64,000 nucleotides of DNA from Pseudoalteromonas phenolica (GCF_005886345.1 NZ_PNEC01000013.1:124001-188000), one strand, 5' to 3'. Shown: positions 1 to 9,042, counted from the stretch's first letter. The notes: generated by a model from the sequence alone, not told the origin. Program-made: numbers and translations.

Positions 1-57
1 TAAAAACTTTCATCTGTCTTACTTTTAATGTAATCAGTAAGATGTGTTCTCGATGAA

Positions 58-90
58 TTTAAAAAAAAGCCCACTCACTTTGGTGGGCTT
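58..90 (-). terminator. Rho-independent terminator of the TonB-dependent receptor gene
   Basis: An 8-bp perfect stem (AAGCCCAC at 67-74 with GTGGGCTT at 83-90) lies just downstream of the receptor stop codon. On the minus strand it is followed by a run of eight T (complement of 61-68, overlapping the stem base). Bases 1-57 to its left show no recognisable gene. Confidence 0.85.
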
Positions 91-111
91 ACTGATACTT
101 TTTAGTTCAGA

Positions 112-2826
112 TTAGAATTCCATTGAAACATCTAAGCTGATCTGTTGAGCCATTTCTTTCTCACGGATCACAACGTTATTTTGCTGTACTTCAAAGTTCT
201 GACCTAATAGATTCTTCACTTTAAAAGTAACTGTTGTATTAAAGTTCGGATAATAACTATAAACTAGGTCTAATGAATTGATCGGCTGCTCGTAAGCATC
301 ATCAAAATCATTAACACCTGCCGCTAAAATACGATCGCCAAATACATTATAAATTACTGATGCCTGATGATTACCATTATGTGAATCATAGTTAAGTTGG
401 AAGTTAGCTACATACTTAGAATGACCTGTCATTCTACGCTTGAGATTTGTCAGGTCTCCCTTGTCTGCTTCTAATATTTCAACTTCAGAATCACTTAAAG
501 TTACGTTACCTGATGTAAATATAGCACCACCTAGTGCATCAGCAGATAATTCAAGCAACCACTCAGCTTCAATACCATAAACAAAAGCTGTATCAGCATT
601 GTCGAACTCTAGAGTGAAACGACCATCCGCTTCTGTTAACAATGCTTCAATTGGTTTATCTATGTCTTTATAGAAGGCGCCGATTGAATAATTGTCACCA
701 TTTTCCATATAAAACTCAGCTCTGAAATCAAAGTTATCTAAGTAACTTGATTCAAGCGTTGGATTACCGAGTGTACGATAATCTGTTAATGGGTCTTGGT
801 ACTGAACTGGTGTTAATTCACGCAAGTCTGGACGAACAATAGTTTGACCATAACCAAATCGCAATTGATAAGACTTTTCGCTATATGTGACAGAGAATGA
901 ACCAAAATAATCGTCTTCCATCACACTCGCTTGTTGAATAGCTTCTTCGCTAAGTTTGTCTGCAAGCAATGCTGGATCAAAAATTGAGCGAGAATATGCC
1001 AGAGCTACCTGACGGAAATCTTCATAACGAACACCACCAGAGAAGCGCCACTTTTCGCCCATTAGATAATCAAAGCTACCAAAATAAGCATCTATTTTCT
1101 GAGCAGCTAAATAGTCATCAGCAGCTGGCTCTTGGAAAAGAAGCTCAACATCAGTCATATCGACAGTTGAATCAACTCTGAAATAAGAACCTATGCCTAA
1201 AGCTTGAGAAGGCGTGTCTGCAAGTGAAAGGCTTTCATTTTGACCAAAGCGATATTTTAAGAAATCAGTTCGGTAATCACGCGTTTTATCGACAAAGAAA
1301 GCACCACCTTTAAGCTCTAACTCAGAGCTATCAAAGTAAAAAGCTTTACTTGCGTTCCAACCAAAGTTCTCTACTTCATCTTCCATCGCTACGTAACGGT
1401 ATAAATAAGGATTACCGCCTGAACTTCCCGTATAAACTGTTTCTGAGTATTGACCATTTACGTATAAATCACGTACAGATACTTCTAATTCACTTGGAAT
1501 ATCAGTCGTTGCGGTTGAATCTGTGTAGTGCCAATCTACACCGACACCATCAAGTAATGACCAAGTTAAATTATGAGTACCTCTTAGCTGAAGAATTTCA
1601 AGCTCACGTTGTTCAAAAGAAGTCAGGTTTTTACGTGTAACTTGTCCACTTTCTATACTTAATGACTTTGATGGTTCTTGATACATTGCATATGACGCTT
1701 CATTCTCAGTGTCACGCAGCATCATGTAACCTGCATTAATATCGTGTCCATCAAGTTTGTAACCAACATTTAATGAGGCATTTAGTTTAATGTTGTTCTT
1801 GGTAGTCTGCTTTTCTTCTTTTGCAGAATAACAAGTGAAAGTATCTTTACTACACTCTAGTTCCTCAGTGTCTTTTGTTGCCAAAACCGAGTTGAACTCT
1901 GTGCTATTAGACCACTCATTATCATAGGCAACAGAAGTTAAGAAACCTAGTTGTCCACCAAAACCAAATAGATCATCGAAACGATCACCAAACACAACTT
2001 TTGCACCGAAGTCAGGGTCAATACTTTTTTCGACCATACCGAAATCACGTGGTAAAGCTTTAATTAAACCTTTATTAAGCGCAATTGCGGCTTCTTGACC
2101 TATGTCTGAACCCTGCGTTTTAGATTCAACTTGACGAATATTACGAACAGATAAATCAGATAAACCGTTTATATAGGTATTTAATGCCATTTGGATTTCT
2201 GCTGGCATTTGGCGAAGACCGTCGTCTTTCCCTAACCAGTCATCATCACTGCCATTATAAACAAGGCCTGTATCATTAGTATCTTTGTATGCTCCACCAA
2301 CTTCGATTTTAAAAACACGATCTGATGGGATACTTTTAGTACGAATATTTACATCACCACCACCAAATGCAGCTGGCATATCTGGTGAGTAGGCTTTTTG
2401 TACTGCAAGTGATTCAATAATACTAGAAGGGAAAATATCGAGTGGGATAACATTACGAGTCAAATCAGGACTTGGTACAATTGCACCATTTAAACGTACA
2501 CTTGAATAACGTTCACCCAAGCCACGCACATAGATAAATTTATCGTTTACTAAGCTTAAACCTGTTACACGACGAAGTGCAGATGCAGCATCACTATCAC
2601 CAGTTCTAGAAATTTGTTCAGAACCCATGATATCTGCAACGAACGCTTGATTTTTACGTTCTTCAATAACAGCGCTTGCACTTCCTTTAAGACGACTACC
2701 AACAGCAACAACTTCTTCAATTTCTTGAGCAGTTTCATCTGCAGCGAAGACTTGTGATGCTGGTGCCAATAAAGAAAGTAAAGATAAGGTAATTAGATTT
2801 GCCTTAAATTGCTTTATTGGTTTCAT
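112..2826 (-). CDS. TonB-dependent outer-membrane receptor
   Basis: This is a 904-residue beta-barrel receptor that would import an unidentified substrate across the outer membrane using TonB energy. It has a signal peptide ending near ASQVFAAD, a TonB-box-like EIEEVVAVGS just after it, a plug domain (roughly residues 45-170, with VRGLGERYSSVRLNG and AAFGGGDVNIRTK), a long barrel, and a terminal Phe (VSMEF) typical of outer-membrane barrels. The ATG at 2826 is chosen because AGAGGAAT sits directly upstream; an upstream start would lack a ribosome site and put residues in front of the signal peptide. It lies 75 bp after the lipoprotein gene on the same strand and probably shares its Pho-box promoter. 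The substrate cannot be read from the sequence; phosphate-related organic compounds are an inference from regulation only. Confidence 0.9.
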   Translation of the reverse strand: MKPIKQFKANLITLSLLSLLAPASQVFAADETAQEIEEVVAVGSRLKGSASAVIEERKNQAFVADIMGSEQISRTGDSDAASALRRVTGLSLVNDKFIYVRGLGERYSSVRLNGAIVPSPDLTRNVIPLDIFPSSIIESLAVQKAYSPDMPAAFGGGDVNIRTKSIPSDRVFKIEVGGAYKDTNDTGLVYNGSDDDWLGKDDGLRQMPAEIQMALNTYINGLSDLSVRNIRQVESKTQGSDIGQEAAIALNKGLIKALPRDFGMVEKSIDPDFGAKVVFGDRFDDLFGFGGQLGFLTSVAYDNEWSNSTEFNSVLATKDTEELECSKDTFTCYSAKEEKQTTKNNIKLNASLNVGYKLDGHDINAGYMMLRDTENEASYAMYQEPSKSLSIESGQVTRKNLTSFEQRELEILQLRGTHNLTWSLLDGVGVDWHYTDSTATTDIPSELEVSVRDLYVNGQYSETVYTGSSGGNPYLYRYVAMEDEVENFGWNASKAFYFDSSELELKGGAFFVDKTRDYRTDFLKYRFGQNESLSLADTPSQALGIGSYFRVDSTVDMTDVELLFQEPAADDYLAAQKIDAYFGSFDYLMGEKWRFSGGVRYEDFRQVALAYSRSIFDPALLADKLSEEAIQQASVMEDDYFGSFSVTYSEKSYQLRFGYGQTIVRPDLRELTPVQYQDPLTDYRTLGNPTLESSYLDNFDFRAEFYMENGDNYSIGAFYKDIDKPIEALLTEADGRFTLEFDNADTAFVYGIEAEWLLELSADALGGAIFTSGNVTLSDSEVEILEADKGDLTNLKRRMTGHSKYVANFQLNYDSHNGNHQASVIYNVFGDRILAAGVNDFDDAYEQPINSLDLVYSYYPNFNTTVTFKVKNLLGQNFEVQQNNVVIREKEMAQQISLDVSMEF

Positions 2827-2858
2827 TTTTAATTCCTCTAAACCAAATTGATTCAACA

Positions 2859-2878
2859 AGGGCGCAAAAGTGCGCCCT
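2859..2878 (-). other. Intercistronic GC-rich hairpin between lipoprotein and receptor genes
   Basis: A perfect 8-bp inverted repeat (AGGGCGCA at 2859-2866 and TGCGCCCT at 2871-2878, loop AAAG) lies in the 75-bp gap between two co-directional genes. No T-run follows on the minus strand, so it is more likely a partial terminator or an mRNA processing or stabilising element than a full terminator. Confidence 0.6.
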
Positions 2879-2901
2879 ATCAGTTTATTTCGTGGTTTAG
2901 A

Positions 2902-4557
2902 TTAGTTTTTACGTGCCATTGACGCTTTTACAAACTCAACCCACTCGTCACTAGCACCTTCACCGATTGCACCGATAAATGCAACATCGTCAAAGAATGA
3001 GTTATCTGCATTTAATTTTGCAGACTCGATTGCAACCGCATTACCATCTTTATCAGTAATTGTGCCTTTCGTTGTTACACCATCTTCAGCGATTACATTT
3101 GAGAAATCGGCAAAGCCGATAAGCTTGTTCATTTCACCTGCTAAGAACCACTGCTCGATGTCAAAACCTGCTAATTCACCAGTAAGTTCAGTGTTAATTT
3201 CTTCGAAGTTTAAACCACAAGCGAAGATAGAGTTTGAGAACGAAATGTCACCAGCTTTCGCGTTTGCGTGAACACCCGCTTCATGTGATTGGTCTCTATC
3301 ATTAAATAGGTCGAAACAACCTGCACCAGATTGAGTAGAAGAGTTAACAAATAGCATATTTACTAATTTCGCTTTGCCCCACTCTTTCATTTCCATACCA
3401 GCACCAGTGTTCTTACGTGCTTCAGCATCAACCTTACCATTAGTAACAACAGTTGCGTTTGCAATAGTTGGGAAAGAAACAGAAGTTACTAATTCAGAAT
3501 CTGCACTTGGTGCTTTCTTAGCACCATCAGTTTCAAAACCGTGGTTACCATGTTCTTTTGAATGAACTAAAATGAACTGGCCATTACCTTTCCAACCCTC
3601 ATCCCAGTCAATACCATCATCTACTGATTCAGTGATTACAATGTGCTTAATATCTACAGAGCCACCGAATAACTCGATACCATCATCAGCACCATTGTGT
3701 ACATGGATGTATTCAATCTCAGTACCTGAACCAACTGCGTTAAGCGTTAGACCATTTAGTTCATTATCTGGTGTTACTTCGTAACCAGCGTATTTGATAA
3801 CAACATGCTTTAACGTACCGCTGTCGTCAGCTGCATCATTACCACCGTAGTAAGAAACGATACCTTCTGCTTTATGGTTACACTGGCCAGCTTCAGCATC
3901 AGCTTTAGCACAACGAATTGATTGGCCCATACCGTTAATTTGAATACCGCCCCAGTCACCAATTTGTGCAGTCGTTGAATCATCACCGTCAATGTCGCTG
4001 ATACTTGTAAATACGATAGGCTTATCAATCTCACCAATTGCTTCTATGTTTGCACCACGTGCAATACGGATAAAGCTTTCTGGCTTAGTAAAGGCAATGT
4101 TTACACCCGCTTCGATTGTTAGAGTAGGACCGTTAACATCAATAACGCCGCCTTTTGATGTGTCTACATCTGCACCGATGAATAGTTCACCTTCAAAAAT
4201 GTGTGCACCGCCATCTGGTAAAGCAGGGATTAAGAAAGAAGCAGTTATATCTTTTGCGTTACTTGCGAATGCTTGGCTATAAACACAATTTTTATTTGCG
4301 TCATCTGGCTTACCCTTAAAATCAACACCATCCATTGTGTATGACGCACATTCAATTGCAGTGGTTGGAGGTGTTGTAGTACCGCCACCATTATTTCCTG
4401 AGTTATCTGAACCTGTATTGTTCGTAACATTGCTTGTTGAGTTATCAACACGGTTATCATTTGTTGTTGGTGTTACGTTGATATCACCGCCGCCACAACC
4501 AGCAAGTACAAGTGCAGAAGTAATTAAGCTAGCTTTAAAAAACCCAGAAAGTTTCAT
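2902..4557 (-). CDS. Predicted surface lipoprotein with parallel beta-helix-like repeats
   Basis: This 551-residue protein has a type II signal peptide with lipobox LAGC (Cys21) followed by GGGD, then a Thr/Asn/Gly-rich linker (about residues 25-65). The body has repeated short strands of the kind seen in right-handed beta-helix proteins (for example GGVIDVNGPTLTIEAGVNI and ADDGIELFGGSVDIKHIVI) and Asp-rich turns that may bind calcium. Gly at +2 rather than Asp suggests outer-membrane sorting. The ATG at 4557 is preceded by TGGAGA; a TTG twelve bases upstream is unlikely. The gene precedes the TonB-dependent receptor and is probably in the same transcript, so it may be a surface partner of the receptor, as SusD is for SusC, but it is not homologous to SusD. 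The exact function is unknown. Confidence 0.8.
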   Translation of the reverse strand: MKLSGFFKASLITSALVLAGCGGGDINVTPTTNDNRVDNSTSNVTNNTGSDNSGNNGGGTTTPPTTAIECASYTMDGVDFKGKPDDANKNCVYSQAFASNAKDITASFLIPALPDGGAHIFEGELFIGADVDTSKGGVIDVNGPTLTIEAGVNIAFTKPESFIRIARGANIEAIGEIDKPIVFTSISDIDGDDSTTAQIGDWGGIQINGMGQSIRCAKADAEAGQCNHKAEGIVSYYGGNDAADDSGTLKHVVIKYAGYEVTPDNELNGLTLNAVGSGTEIEYIHVHNGADDGIELFGGSVDIKHIVITESVDDGIDWDEGWKGNGQFILVHSKEHGNHGFETDGAKKAPSADSELVTSVSFPTIANATVVTNGKVDAEARKNTGAGMEMKEWGKAKLVNMLFVNSSTQSGAGCFDLFNDRDQSHEAGVHANAKAGDISFSNSIFACGLNFEEINTELTGELAGFDIEQWFLAGEMNKLIGFADFSNVIAEDGVTTKGTITDKDGNAVAIESAKLNADNSFFDDVAFIGAIGEGASDEWVEFVKASMARKN

Positions 4558-4644
4558 TTTAATCTCCAAAATTATAATAAGTCGTTATAAGCGCAAAAAA
4601 GCTTGGTGCATAAAGTAATGGAGATTTGTTACTGTTGGGTTACA

Positions 4645-4678
4645 TAAAATATAAAGTTAAATGACAGTATTAATACAG
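4645..4678 (-). promoter_or_regulatory. Putative PhoB box and -10 of the lipoprotein/receptor operon
   Basis: On the minus strand 4678-4661 reads CTGTATTAATACTGTCAT. This is two CTGT-type half-sites exactly 11 bp apart, matching 15 of 18 positions of the E. coli Pho-box consensus CTGTCATAWAWCTGTCAY. A -10-like TATATT (4653-4648) starts 7 bp downstream and there is no good -35, as in PhoB-activated promoters. It lies about 105 bp before the lipoprotein start codon. The match is seen in the sequence; regulation by PhoB is inferred. Confidence 0.6.
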
Positions 4679-4717
4679 TTTGATTAAGGGCAATAAATAT
4701 TATGTTGTATTATAAAA

Positions 4718-4754
4718 TAGAAAAAGCCGCTCCAGCTATACTGAACGCGGCTTT
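4718..4754 (-). terminator. Terminator of the TonB-system operon
   Basis: AAAGCCGC (4723-4730) pairs with GCGGCTTT (4747-4754) around a 16-nt loop. On the minus strand the stem is followed by TTTTTCTATTTT. It lies 20 bp after the TPR gene stop codon, and separates that operon from the lipoprotein promoter. Confidence 0.8.
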
Positions 4755-4773
4755 GGTGTTGCGATTTTTTATA

Positions 4774-6075
4774 CTATAAAAGTGCTTTTTTTAAACTTTC
4801 TGAATGTAGTTTTTCTTTCTCAACAAACTTAATCCATTGTTTGGCTAATCTAGCTGATTTTTTGTGTTTTTCAGCCTGCTCAAAAGCAATAATGGAAGCA
4901 TCAAAATTCTCTAAGTTATATTGTGCCATACCAAGTGCAACATATGCGTTGGATTCAAAATTTAAATCGCCTTTATCAAGGGCTTCTCTGGCATAATCAG
5001 CTGCGTCCTCAAATCTTTCTAGATTTAAATACACCTCAGCTAACCTTTGAGCATAATTACCATGCTTCACTTTGCTTGTTGCCTTTTTAAAATGAGGAAT
5101 AGACTTTTCATCTTCCTTTGCTTGCACAAAAGCTTCAGCTATGAAAGCCTGGTTCTTTGCGGAGTCTTCAATCTTCCCGTTTGCAATTCCTTGCTTCAAA
5201 GCCTCAGCAGCTTTAAAGTTCAAACCGTTATACATATAGACTTGAGCCAACTGCATTATTTCGTTTTTAGATTGAATAAAGCCTTGCTGCTTGGCAGCCT
5301 CAAGTATTGCCAGTTGCTTTTTACTTTCTCCCACTTCCCCGTACATACCACCAAGTTGCACCCAATACTCAGGTTTGTTAAAAATCTTAACCATTTTTTC
5401 TAGTACAACGACAACTTGCTCAGGTTTGTTTAGTGAGTAGTAAAGCGCACGTTGTAAAACTAGCCAGTTCTCCTTTGGCAGCTCATTTTTACTTTCAGAT
5501 AAATTAATCGCTACGTTTATGCTCTCTAAAGCTTGGTCGTACTGTTTTTGTAAGTAATGCGCGTTGGCTCGTAAGACATAATAGCTATTTGCAATCGGCT
5601 TAGTATTACCACTTTTCCACTTATCAAGATAAGTGATTACTTTCGTATAATCATTGTTAGCCATAGCAAGCTGGGCCAAACTAAAAGTAGTAGATTGCCT
5701 CAAAGATTCAGGAATTTGTTCTTCTGAAATCACTTTCTCAAATGATTCAATCGCCTTATCTAACTGATTTTCGTTATAGTAAATAAAGCCATAGAAGTTA
5801 TACATCATTGCAACTTCATAAGCATTCATGCTACTTGATCTGGCTTTAATATTATCTAAGGCTTCTAGCCCTTCTTGAACATTACCTTCATCAGCCAGTT
5901 TTTGAGCTCTCGCTAATTGGCTGTACACTTTGTTTCTAAGTGCCGGTACTCGCTTAGTTTTAGTTTCAGCATAGACTGTATTAATACCAGTTAAGGGAGT
6001 AACCGATAACAAACTTGGCAAAACAGACGCTGATAAAACAATACTAACGGTTAAAGTTAACTTTCTAATATTCAT
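4774..6075 (-). CDS. Periplasmic TPR-repeat protein of the TonB2-type system
   Basis: This 433-residue protein has a cleavable signal peptide (hydrophobic core to about residue 30, then ETKTKRVPALRNKVYSQLARAQ) followed by tandem tetratricopeptide repeats, for example AMMYNFYGFIYYNENQLDKA and AYVALGMAQYNLENFDASI. It is the last gene of the DUF3450-ttpC-exbB-exbD-tonB operon, 27 bp after tonB. Such TPR proteins are a regular companion of this type of TonB cluster in Shewanella and other Alteromonadales and probably act as periplasmic scaffolds; the partner is not known. The ATG at 6075 follows GAGGAAA at suitable spacing, so an ATG-less 18-base extension is rejected. Confidence 0.85.
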   Translation of the reverse strand: MNIRKLTLTVSIVLSASVLPSLLSVTPLTGINTVYAETKTKRVPALRNKVYSQLARAQKLADEGNVQEGLEALDNIKARSSSMNAYEVAMMYNFYGFIYYNENQLDKAIESFEKVISEEQIPESLRQSTTFSLAQLAMANNDYTKVITYLDKWKSGNTKPIANSYYVLRANAHYLQKQYDQALESINVAINLSESKNELPKENWLVLQRALYYSLNKPEQVVVVLEKMVKIFNKPEYWVQLGGMYGEVGESKKQLAILEAAKQQGFIQSKNEIMQLAQVYMYNGLNFKAAEALKQGIANGKIEDSAKNQAFIAEAFVQAKEDEKSIPHFKKATSKVKHGNYAQRLAEVYLNLERFEDAADYAREALDKGDLNFESNAYVALGMAQYNLENFDASIIAFEQAEKHKKSARLAKQWIKFVEKEKLHSESLKKALL

Positions 6076-6102
6076 TATATTTCCTCGCAACACTCACAAA
6101 AC

Positions 6103-6708
6103 CTAACCATTAATTTGGAAAGAGATTTTGTTTTGAACACCGGCCACTTCAACCGCTTCGCCGTTTACAACACGCGGTTTGTATTTAAATTTCAGCGCAG
6201 CATCTAAAGCAGCTCTATCAAAAATACTTTGAGGCTCTGCTGTAATCACCTTAGGCTCTCTGACTGTGCCTTGTTTAGTCACAATGAACTCAACAATGAC
6301 ATAACCTTCAATGCCACGTGAAAGTGCACGTCTAGGGTATACAGGTGCTACTTTTACAATTGGAAGATACTCACCATCGCTTGACTCTAGTGCCAAACCA
6401 CCGCCTAAATCTACATCAGCCTGAACATCTGCACTGAAGTCGAAATCAGCGCCTGCAGCATCTAAATTGTTTGCCTGCATTTGAGGTGCTTCCATAGGTG
6501 GAGGTGGCTCTTTAGGTGTCGGTGGCTTTTGTGGCTTTCGCTCTTTCTTTTGTACAGTTTCTTCTTTCTTTAACCTTACAAAGTCAAGTACTTGCCCCTT
6601 TGCTGGATCAGTCATCACGCCTTCACCGCTTTGGATCAAAGCCTGCATCCCTAAAAATAGGAAAAAGGTGATCGTAGCGGCAATCAGTAAAGCGGTTAAA
6701 TAACGCAT
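6103..6708 (-). CDS. tonB2: TonB energy transducer (TonB2 class)
   Basis: TonB links the inner-membrane ExbB/ExbD proton motor to outer-membrane receptors. The 201-residue protein has one N-terminal membrane helix (residues about 4-25), a short Pro/Lys-rich periplasmic stretch (KPPTPKEPPPPMEAP) and a complete C-terminal TonB domain (from about residue 115; PVYPRRALSRGIEGYVIVEF, then FDRAALDAALKFKYKPR). It is shorter than E. coli TonB (239 residues), which fits the TonB2 class. A GGAGC ribosome site overlaps the exbD end, 8 bp upstream. Confidence 0.93.
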   Translation of the reverse strand: MRYLTALLIAATITFFLFLGMQALIQSGEGVMTDPAKGQVLDFVRLKKEETVQKKERKPQKPPTPKEPPPPMEAPQMQANNLDAAGADFDFSADVQADVDLGGGLALESSDGEYLPIVKVAPVYPRRALSRGIEGYVIVEFIVTKQGTVREPKVITAEPQSIFDRAALDAALKFKYKPRVVNGEAVEVAGVQNKISFQING

Positions 6709-6716
6709 CTTTGCTC

Positions 6717-7127
6717 CTATGATTCCTGTGCAGCAATCGATACATCAAACGCACCCGCAGCGCGTGAAGCATCCATTACCTTGATTAACAACTCTGTTGT
6801 GGCTTTTTTATCTGCCTGAATAACTACACTACCCTGAGGATTCTCCGCTTTTAGTCGTTCGATGTTCGCCTGTACAGCACGAATATCAATTTGACGTTTA
6901 TTAATCCAAATTTCACCTTTATCAGAAATCGCAACTAAGATATTTGCACGCTGCTTTTTAACTGCAGTTGCAGCCTCTGGGCGGTTGACATCTATACCCG
7001 CTTCTTTTACGAAAGAAGCTGTAACGATGAAGAAAATTAGCATGATGAATACAACATCAAGCATTGGCGTCATGTTGATTTCTTCTGCTTCTTCTTCTTG
7101 AAAAACTTTTGCTAATGGTGCTCTCAT
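6717..7127 (-). CDS. exbD2: ExbD/TolR-family proton channel subunit
   Basis: This 136-residue inner-membrane protein has one transmembrane helix and a periplasmic domain, and works with ExbB and TonB. The motif NMTPMLDVVFIMLIFFIV carries the conserved membrane Asp (Asp24), equivalent to Asp25 of E. coli ExbD, which takes part in proton translocation. It lies between exbB (20 bp upstream) and tonB (8 bp downstream) in the operon, and its length is normal for the family. Confidence 0.93.
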   Translation of the reverse strand: MRAPLAKVFQEEEAEEINMTPMLDVVFIMLIFFIVTASFVKEAGIDVNRPEAATAVKKQRANILVAISDKGEIWINKRQIDIRAVQANIERLKAENPQGSVVIQADKKATTELLIKVMDASRAAGAFDVSIAAQES

Positions 7128-7147
7128 AATTCTTTACCTCGTGTTAC

Positions 7148-7675
7148 TTAGTGATCTAGCAACAATTTATCTTCTAACAACTCAACTTCACGTTTCGCTT
7201 TGCGCTGTAAAAATGTCACAGCAAATACACCTGAAAGTGCACCGACCATACCGGCCATGGTTGGAATAGTGGCTTTAGACACACCCGCAGCCATTGAACG
7301 AGCGCTACCTGTGCCTGTGATGGCCATTACGTTGAATACCTCAATCATGCCTGTTACTGTGCCTAACAGACCCAATAAAGGACATAAAGCAACCATGACA
7401 CCAATGTATGGCAGGTTTGTATTTAACTTAATCCCAATACGTGAAATCTGAGCTTGTTTAATTTGTTCCGCATTCCAGCTATTACGCTCTGAACGTGCTT
7501 TCCAGCTAGCGATTACCTCTTTGCGCTGTTGACGGTATAGACCGAATAGATAAATAAAGCGCTCTAAAATAAGTAACCACATTGCGAAGATAAGGACACC
7601 GATGACCAGGAGTACCTGGCCACCTGTATCTAGAAAGCTGCGTAGTGCGTTAATTGCATCTAGCAATAAAACCAC
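7148..7675 (-). CDS. exbB2: ExbB/MotA/TolQ-family proton channel subunit
   Basis: This 175-residue membrane protein has an N-terminal helix (about residues 17-40) and the typical TolQ/ExbB pair of helices with LLGLLGTVTGMIEVF and AGMVGALSGVFAVTFL. The short form without a long N-terminal extension is typical of exbB2 in TonB2 systems. A GTG start at 7675 lies only 2 nt after the ttpC stop codon and uses GGAGCG inside the end of ttpC as ribosome site, so translation is likely coupled. Confidence 0.92.
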   Translation of the reverse strand: MVLLLDAINALRSFLDTGGQVLLVIGVLIFAMWLLILERFIYLFGLYRQQRKEVIASWKARSERNSWNAEQIKQAQISRIGIKLNTNLPYIGVMVALCPLLGLLGTVTGMIEVFNVMAITGTGSARSMAAGVSKATIPTMAGMVGALSGVFAVTFLQRKAKREVELLEDKLLLDH

Positions 7676-7677
7676 GT

Positions 7678-9042
7678 TTACGCTCCTTTCTCGCTACGCT
7701 CAGCAATAATGCCTGCGCTTTGTTCTTGCAAAATAAGTAACAAGTTACGTGAACGCGTATTTAAAAGCGTGTACAAGAATACGGTTGGAATAGCAACAAC
7801 TAGGCCCAGTACGGTTGTAACAAGTGCCTGCGAAATACCGCCCGCCATCAACTTAGGGTCACCAGTACCGAATAACGTGATTGCTTGGAAGGTGTTAATC
7901 ATACCCGTTACTGTACCTAGTAGACCTAAAAGAGGTGCTACAACTGAGATAATCTTAATCAGAGTTAGATTACGAGTAATCTTTGGCATTTCACGAAGGA
8001 TTGCTTCACTTAGCTTCAGCTCTAACGTGTCGTAAGCAACATCAGGGTACTGCTCTTTAACCTTCATCACACGGCCAAGTGGGTTATCTTCACGCGGTGT
8101 TGTGTCTTTAAGTTGACGACGAATTTTAGCACTCATCAGCATTAAACTAATGAAGCGTTCAAGTGCGATAAGTAAAGCAATAACACCAGTTGCTAAAATC
8201 ACGTAACCCACAGAGCCACCTTGATGAACCTGCTCTTCTGTATTCGGCGCTTGAACTAATAGGCCTAAAATAGAACCGCCAGTAGGGTCTAGTGCAAAAT
8301 CAACTACACCGCTATTTGCCGCTTGTAAATCAGCCGCTGAAGTCTGATAACGTGCAACCGGTTGTCTTGTTAGTTCTGAAATTGTGTTTGTGACAGGGTT
8401 GAAAGTTAAATATTTTCCATCAGCAATTAAGTTGAATGCACCAACACGTAAAACTTCCTTATTTACTTTCTCACCACCAGCAACAATAACTTCTGCGTTG
8501 TAACGAGAAACCTTACCCTGCTCAGTCATTTCACGTTGTAGTTCAAACCAAACCTTTTCGATGTCTTCAATTGAAGCAAGTTTTGAGCTTGAACCCATCT
8601 TTGCAGCCATTTCATCCATGAACGCGCTACGACCTGAAATTTCAGCTGAAACTACAGACGTTTGGAATTTATTGCTAGCATCGCCTGATACTTGCTGAAG
8701 CACACCAAATAACTCCTTCAAAGTACCCATGCGTTTGCTCAAGGTATCTGACAGGTTTTGAAGCTTGATTTCATTTTCTTCAAATGACGTTTCTAAACGT
8801 TCGGAGCGTGCTAATTGAGAATTTCTATCCGAAGTTAGCTTACGTAGTGCTGCATCTTGCTCATTTCGTTTTGTAACAAATTCAGCTTCTCTTGCTTTGT
8901 TTTCAGCAGTTTGAGCAACTTGCCCTTGCTCTAACGTTTTAAGTAACGTATCTAAATTAATTTCATCAGCCATCGCTGCGCCAGACAAACCAAAAGTCGT
9001 CGCTAAAATCGCAGCTTGACTAAATTTCTTTAAAAGTTTCAT
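7678..9042 (-). CDS. ttpC: TtpC-like MotA/TolQ/ExbB protein
   Basis: This 454-residue protein has a signal peptide (cleavage near SGAAMADE), a long Gln/Glu-rich coiled coil (about residues 30-120), a periplasmic region and a C-terminal TolQ/ExbB domain with three membrane segments (PLLGLLGTVTGMINTFQAI; GGISQALVTTVLGLVVAIPT). The size and plan match TtpC, the extra inner-membrane protein that Vibrio TonB2 systems need for siderophore uptake. It sits 11 bp after the DUF3450 gene and directly before exbB, so the operon encodes two ExbB-type proteins. The specific role here is inferred from family and position. Confidence 0.88.
   Translation of the reverse strand: MKLLKKFSQAAILATTFGLSGAAMADEINLDTLLKTLEQGQVAQTAENKAREAEFVTKRNEQDAALRKLTSDRNSQLARSERLETSFEENEIKLQNLSDTLSKRMGTLKELFGVLQQVSGDASNKFQTSVVSAEISGRSAFMDEMAAKMGSSSKLASIEDIEKVWFELQREMTEQGKVSRYNAEVIVAGGEKVNKEVLRVGAFNLIADGKYLTFNPVTNTISELTRQPVARYQTSAADLQAANSGVVDFALDPTGGSILGLLVQAPNTEEQVHQGGSVGYVILATGVIALLIALERFISLMLMSAKIRRQLKDTTPREDNPLGRVMKVKEQYPDVAYDTLELKLSEAILREMPKITRNLTLIKIISVVAPLLGLLGTVTGMINTFQAITLFGTGDPKLMAGGISQALVTTVLGLVVAIPTVFLYTLLNTRSRNLLLILQEQSAGIIAERSEKGA

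Noticed and set aside
1..57. A gene fragment at the left edge
   Set aside because: The 57 bp show no open frame with recognisable features and lie beyond the receptor terminator.
3062..4618. Several open frames of 60-96 codons on the opposite strand and in other frames of the lipoprotein gene
   Set aside because: They lie wholly inside a well-supported gene, have no ribosome sites or family features, and arise from its codon bias.
5047..5403. A 118-codon plus-strand frame opposite the TPR gene
   Set aside because: It is antisense to TPR repeats and has a Cys/Leu/Phe-rich composition unlike a real protein; no ribosome site.
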